In this document: one piece after another, positions 13,101 to 14,645 of the stretch
How the letters are laid out: each line of letters begins with the position of its first letter
How positions within the stretch are numbered: the stretch's first letter is position 1
Assembly: GCA_017853235.1 (NCBI GenBank)
Contig: JAFMJX010000026.1
Location: forward strand, 1 to 14,645
Origin: Chitinophagaceae bacterium
Lineage (GTDB): Bacteria > Bacteroidota > Bacteroidia > Chitinophagales > Chitinophagaceae
Reading direction: 5' to 3'
Length of the DNA stretch: 14,645 bases
The notes under the pieces: model-generated
What the model was told of the DNA's origin: nothing
What the model saw: only the letters and a program-made list of their open reading frames with translations
Database searches by the model: none
Translations under genes and position numbers: made by a program

Positions 13101-14462
13101 TTAGTGGTGGTGATGCTTCAGCATATCAGCAAACTTTTCAGCAGTGATATCTTCGTCTTTTGTAGTCACTTCCCCTTCAATAGCATTGAATAATTTATCG
13201 GCACTAATGCGGTGGTAGCTGTCTTCAACAAACTTCTTGTCTTGCATCATTCTCATAGCATAATCTTCCAACCATTGATCATTATCACCCATGGCACCCA
13301 ATTGTCCACCCATATAGCTTAACAATTGTTGTTTAGCAAAATTCTTAAGGTCTTCTGCAACTACTTCAATTTTTTTCTCGGTGATTAATTGACCACTAAT
13401 TAAAGTCCATTTCAATTGATCTTGAAATACTGGATATTCTTTTTCTGCCTCTTCTTCTGTTCTTGTTTTTTCTCCACCTTGTTGCAACCAACGTTTTAAG
13501 AAGGCAACAGGGAATTCCATTTTAGTATGATCAATTAAATGATGGTAAATTTGATCATGAATTTGATTTTTTGCTTGTTGCTCATAGTATCCTTCAATAT
13601 CCGCTTTGATGGCAGCTCTAAATTCGGCTTCGGTAGTGATTGTTTGATTAGGGTAACTTGCTTTAAACAAGGTTTCATCTAATGCAGCTTTTTCAACAAA
13701 ACCTACTTTAGTGACTAATAAGGTAAAGTATTTATCTGCTTCTTCTTTTGTAATTCCTAAATCACCTACAATGACTTCTAATTCTTTTTCTTCAAATGCC
13801 TTCTTTAATTGAATAGTATGTGTATCGTCTTTTTTGGCACCTATTAGTTTTTTTCGAGTAGCAGCAGCAAAATATTTAATTAATAAAGAATTGTCTTTTT
13901 GAATACCTCCTTCAATAGCGTTTCCGTCTTTGTCAGATTCAGTAAAAGTAACATTTAAAATATTTTCTTCAGAAGTAGCTGTTTCAGGTTCGGTCATATT
14001 ACCATTACGTGTTTGAATTCTTTCCACTTCGTTTTGGATCATTTCATCTGTAATGGCTACTTTATATTTTTTAACTTTTATCTTTTTTGTATCTATTTCA
14101 AAAGCAGGCTTTAAACCAATTTCAAAAGCAAAGTCATAGTTGCCAGGTTGTGTAAAATCAAGGTTGGCTAATTGACTGTCAAGAGGCAATGGTTGCGCAA
14201 AAATTTCTACTTGCTCATTGGAAAGATAGAAGTTTAATTCCTTTTCTACTTTCTTCAATACTTCGTCCGTAAAAACAGACTGACCATACATTTTTTTGAT
14301 TAAGCCAGCAGGCACCATCCCTTTTCTAAAGCCAGGAATATTTGCAGTTTTAGCATGCTTTTTTAAACTTGTTTCAAACTCTTTTAAATAATCCTCTTGG
14401 GTAAGGGTTACTGTTAACTTGTCATTTAAAAGACCAAGGTTTTCTCTTTTTATACTTGCCAT
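13101..14462 (-). CDS. tig: Trigger factor, ribosome-associated chaperone
   Basis: Trigger factor binds ribosomal protein uL23 at the exit tunnel and shields nascent chains. The 453-residue protein carries the ribosome-docking signature GFRKGMVP (44-51) in its N-terminal domain. The middle region (about 155-260) corresponds to the FKBP-like PPIase domain but lacks the recognisable FKBP active-site pattern, so isomerase activity is doubtful. The C-terminal helical arm domain covers roughly 265-445. The protein ends in four consecutive histidines (MLKHHHH), which are part of the natural reading frame. A TACCTTTG box lies 40 bases upstream of ATG 14462, and a small hairpin lies in the predicted leader. 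The gene is flanked by two related terminators, suggesting a monocistronic unit separate from clp. Confidence 0.93.
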   Translation of the reverse strand: MASIKRENLGLLNDKLTVTLTQEDYLKEFETSLKKHAKTANIPGFRKGMVPAGLIKKMYGQSVFTDEVLKKVEKELNFYLSNEQVEIFAQPLPLDSQLANLDFTQPGNYDFAFEIGLKPAFEIDTKKIKVKKYKVAITDEMIQNEVERIQTRNGNMTEPETATSEENILNVTFTESDKDGNAIEGGIQKDNSLLIKYFAAATRKKLIGAKKDDTHTIQLKKAFEEKELEVIVGDLGITKEEADKYFTLLVTKVGFVEKAALDETLFKASYPNQTITTEAEFRAAIKADIEGYYEQQAKNQIHDQIYHHLIDHTKMEFPVAFLKRWLQQGGEKTRTEEEAEKEYPVFQDQLKWTLISGQLITEKKIEVVAEDLKNFAKQQLLSYMGGQLGAMGDNDQWLEDYAMRMMQDKKFVEDSYHRISADKLFNAIEGEVTTKDEDITAEKFADMLKHHHH

Positions 14463-14475
14463 ATACTTTCTTTTT

Positions 14476-14489
14476 CTAGTAAAAACTAG
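14476..14489 (-). repeat. Small inverted repeat in the tig leader
   Basis: CTAGT and ACTAG flank four A residues on the plus strand. In the minus-strand mRNA this would form a 5-bp hairpin with a UUUU loop, 13 bases before the ATG and downstream of the predicted transcription start. It could affect translation initiation, but it is short enough to be chance. Confidence 0.3.
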
Positions 14490-14502
14490 GGTTTAAGGGG
14501 GG

Positions 14503-14510
14503 CAAAGGTA
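14503..14510 (-). promoter_or_regulatory. Probable -7 box of tig
   Basis: The minus strand reads TACCTTTG, an exact TAnnTTTG match, 40 bases before the tig ATG and downstream of the tRNA terminator. Transcription would start near 14497. No TTTG is seen at the expected -33 position. Confidence 0.5.
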
Positions 14511-14543
14511 GGATATTATGAATAGAATATGCCTTTAAAAGCA

Positions 14544-14582
14544 TAAAAAAAGCCCTTTCAGTTCGTTGAAAAGGCTTTTTTG
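14544..14582. terminator. Terminator downstream of tRNA-Leu
   Basis: The arms AAAAAAGCCCTTTCA and TTGAAAAGGCTTTTTT pair with one mismatch around a short loop, giving T runs on both strands. On the minus strand it begins 7 bases after the tRNA CCA end, so it most likely ends the tRNA transcript before the tig promoter. Confidence 0.75.
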
Positions 14583-14588
14583 GGTATT

Positions 14589-14645
14589 TGGTGCGGATGG
14601 AGGGGGTCGAACCCACACGCCTCGCGGCGCTAGATCCTAAGTCTA
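14589..14645 (-). tRNA. tRNA-Leu (anticodon UAG), 3' part, cut by the window edge
   Basis: The minus strand holds the 3' two-thirds of a tRNA. It ends in an encoded CCA (14591-14589) with discriminator A and a 3' acceptor strand CATCCGC. The T-loop TTCGACC is flanked by a stem with one T-T mismatch. A long class II variable arm forms a CGCC/GGCG stem with GCGA loop. The anticodon loop CTTAGGA closes the 3' half of its stem with TCTAG, giving anticodon TAG (14639-14637), which reads CUA leucine codons. The long variable arm and this anticodon together identify leucine. The D-arm and 5' acceptor strand lie beyond the right edge. Confidence 0.9.

Noticed and set aside
13101..13115. HHHH C-terminus as a sign of a cloned, tagged construct
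   Set aside because: It is followed directly by the stop codon and a native terminator, is four rather than six histidines, and the surrounding DNA is continuous chromosome.
13038..14582. Flanking similar hairpins as insertion-sequence ends around tig
   Set aside because: There is no transposase or target duplication, and both hairpins are placed as terminators after genes.
1..14645. Defence, prophage or mobile-element island
   Set aside because: Every sizeable gene is a conserved housekeeping or conserved-hypothetical gene, with consistent base composition and no integrase, transposase or phage gene.

Overview
The window looks like a chromosomal segment from a low-GC member of the Bacteroidota, probably the Chitinophagaceae or a close relative. 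Three things support this: the fused lpxC-fabZ gene, alanine dehydrogenase with an N-terminal extension, and tandem clpP1-clpP2-clpX. In addition, -7 promoter boxes of the Bacteroidota form TAnnTTTG sit ahead of several genes, and Shine-Dalgarno sequences are mostly absent. All assignments come from reading the translated sequence; no database search was run.

Layout. Bases 1-909 (-) hold the N-terminal part of a copper-type P1B ATPase that runs off the left edge. It is divergent from tsaE (972-1379, +), which is followed by alanine dehydrogenase ald (1421-2635, +). A minus-strand operon converges on ald. In transcription order it contains an HD-domain phosphohydrolase (7863-6634), lpxD (6611-5565), lpxC/fabZ (5504-4095), lpxA (4076-3279) and an orphan ABC ATPase (3272-2664). 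The three lpx genes cover the early acylation and deacetylation steps of lipid A synthesis, and the FabZ half links them to fatty-acid elongation. The HD gene is divergent from a plus-strand cluster: a small conserved protein (about 7985-8257), a PhnP-like metallo-beta-lactamase-fold hydrolase (8283-9047) and a membrane-anchored helix-hairpin-helix protein (9128-9940).

The right third is a minus-strand protein-quality-control block: partial tRNA-Leu(UAG), terminator, trigger factor tig, terminator, clpP1, clpP2, clpX and a 49-residue protein. A UUCG-loop terminator shared with the convergent plus-strand cluster closes the block. Trigger factor folds nascent chains at the ribosome, and ClpXP degrades unfolded or tagged proteins, so the grouping is functionally coherent as it is in many bacteria.

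Most of the window is core-genome material. I see no mobile element, CRISPR array, prophage or defence island, and no convincing new multigene system. The items most worth a second look are: an ABC ATPase without recognisable Q-loop and H-switch residues at the end of the lipid A operon; an Asp inside the nucleotide-binding glycine motif of Ald; a repeated TACCTTTG-type promoter box at a nearly fixed distance from start codons; a probably leaderless tsaE; a forced TTG start; paired hairpins in intergenic regions; and a small uncharacterised protein after clpX.
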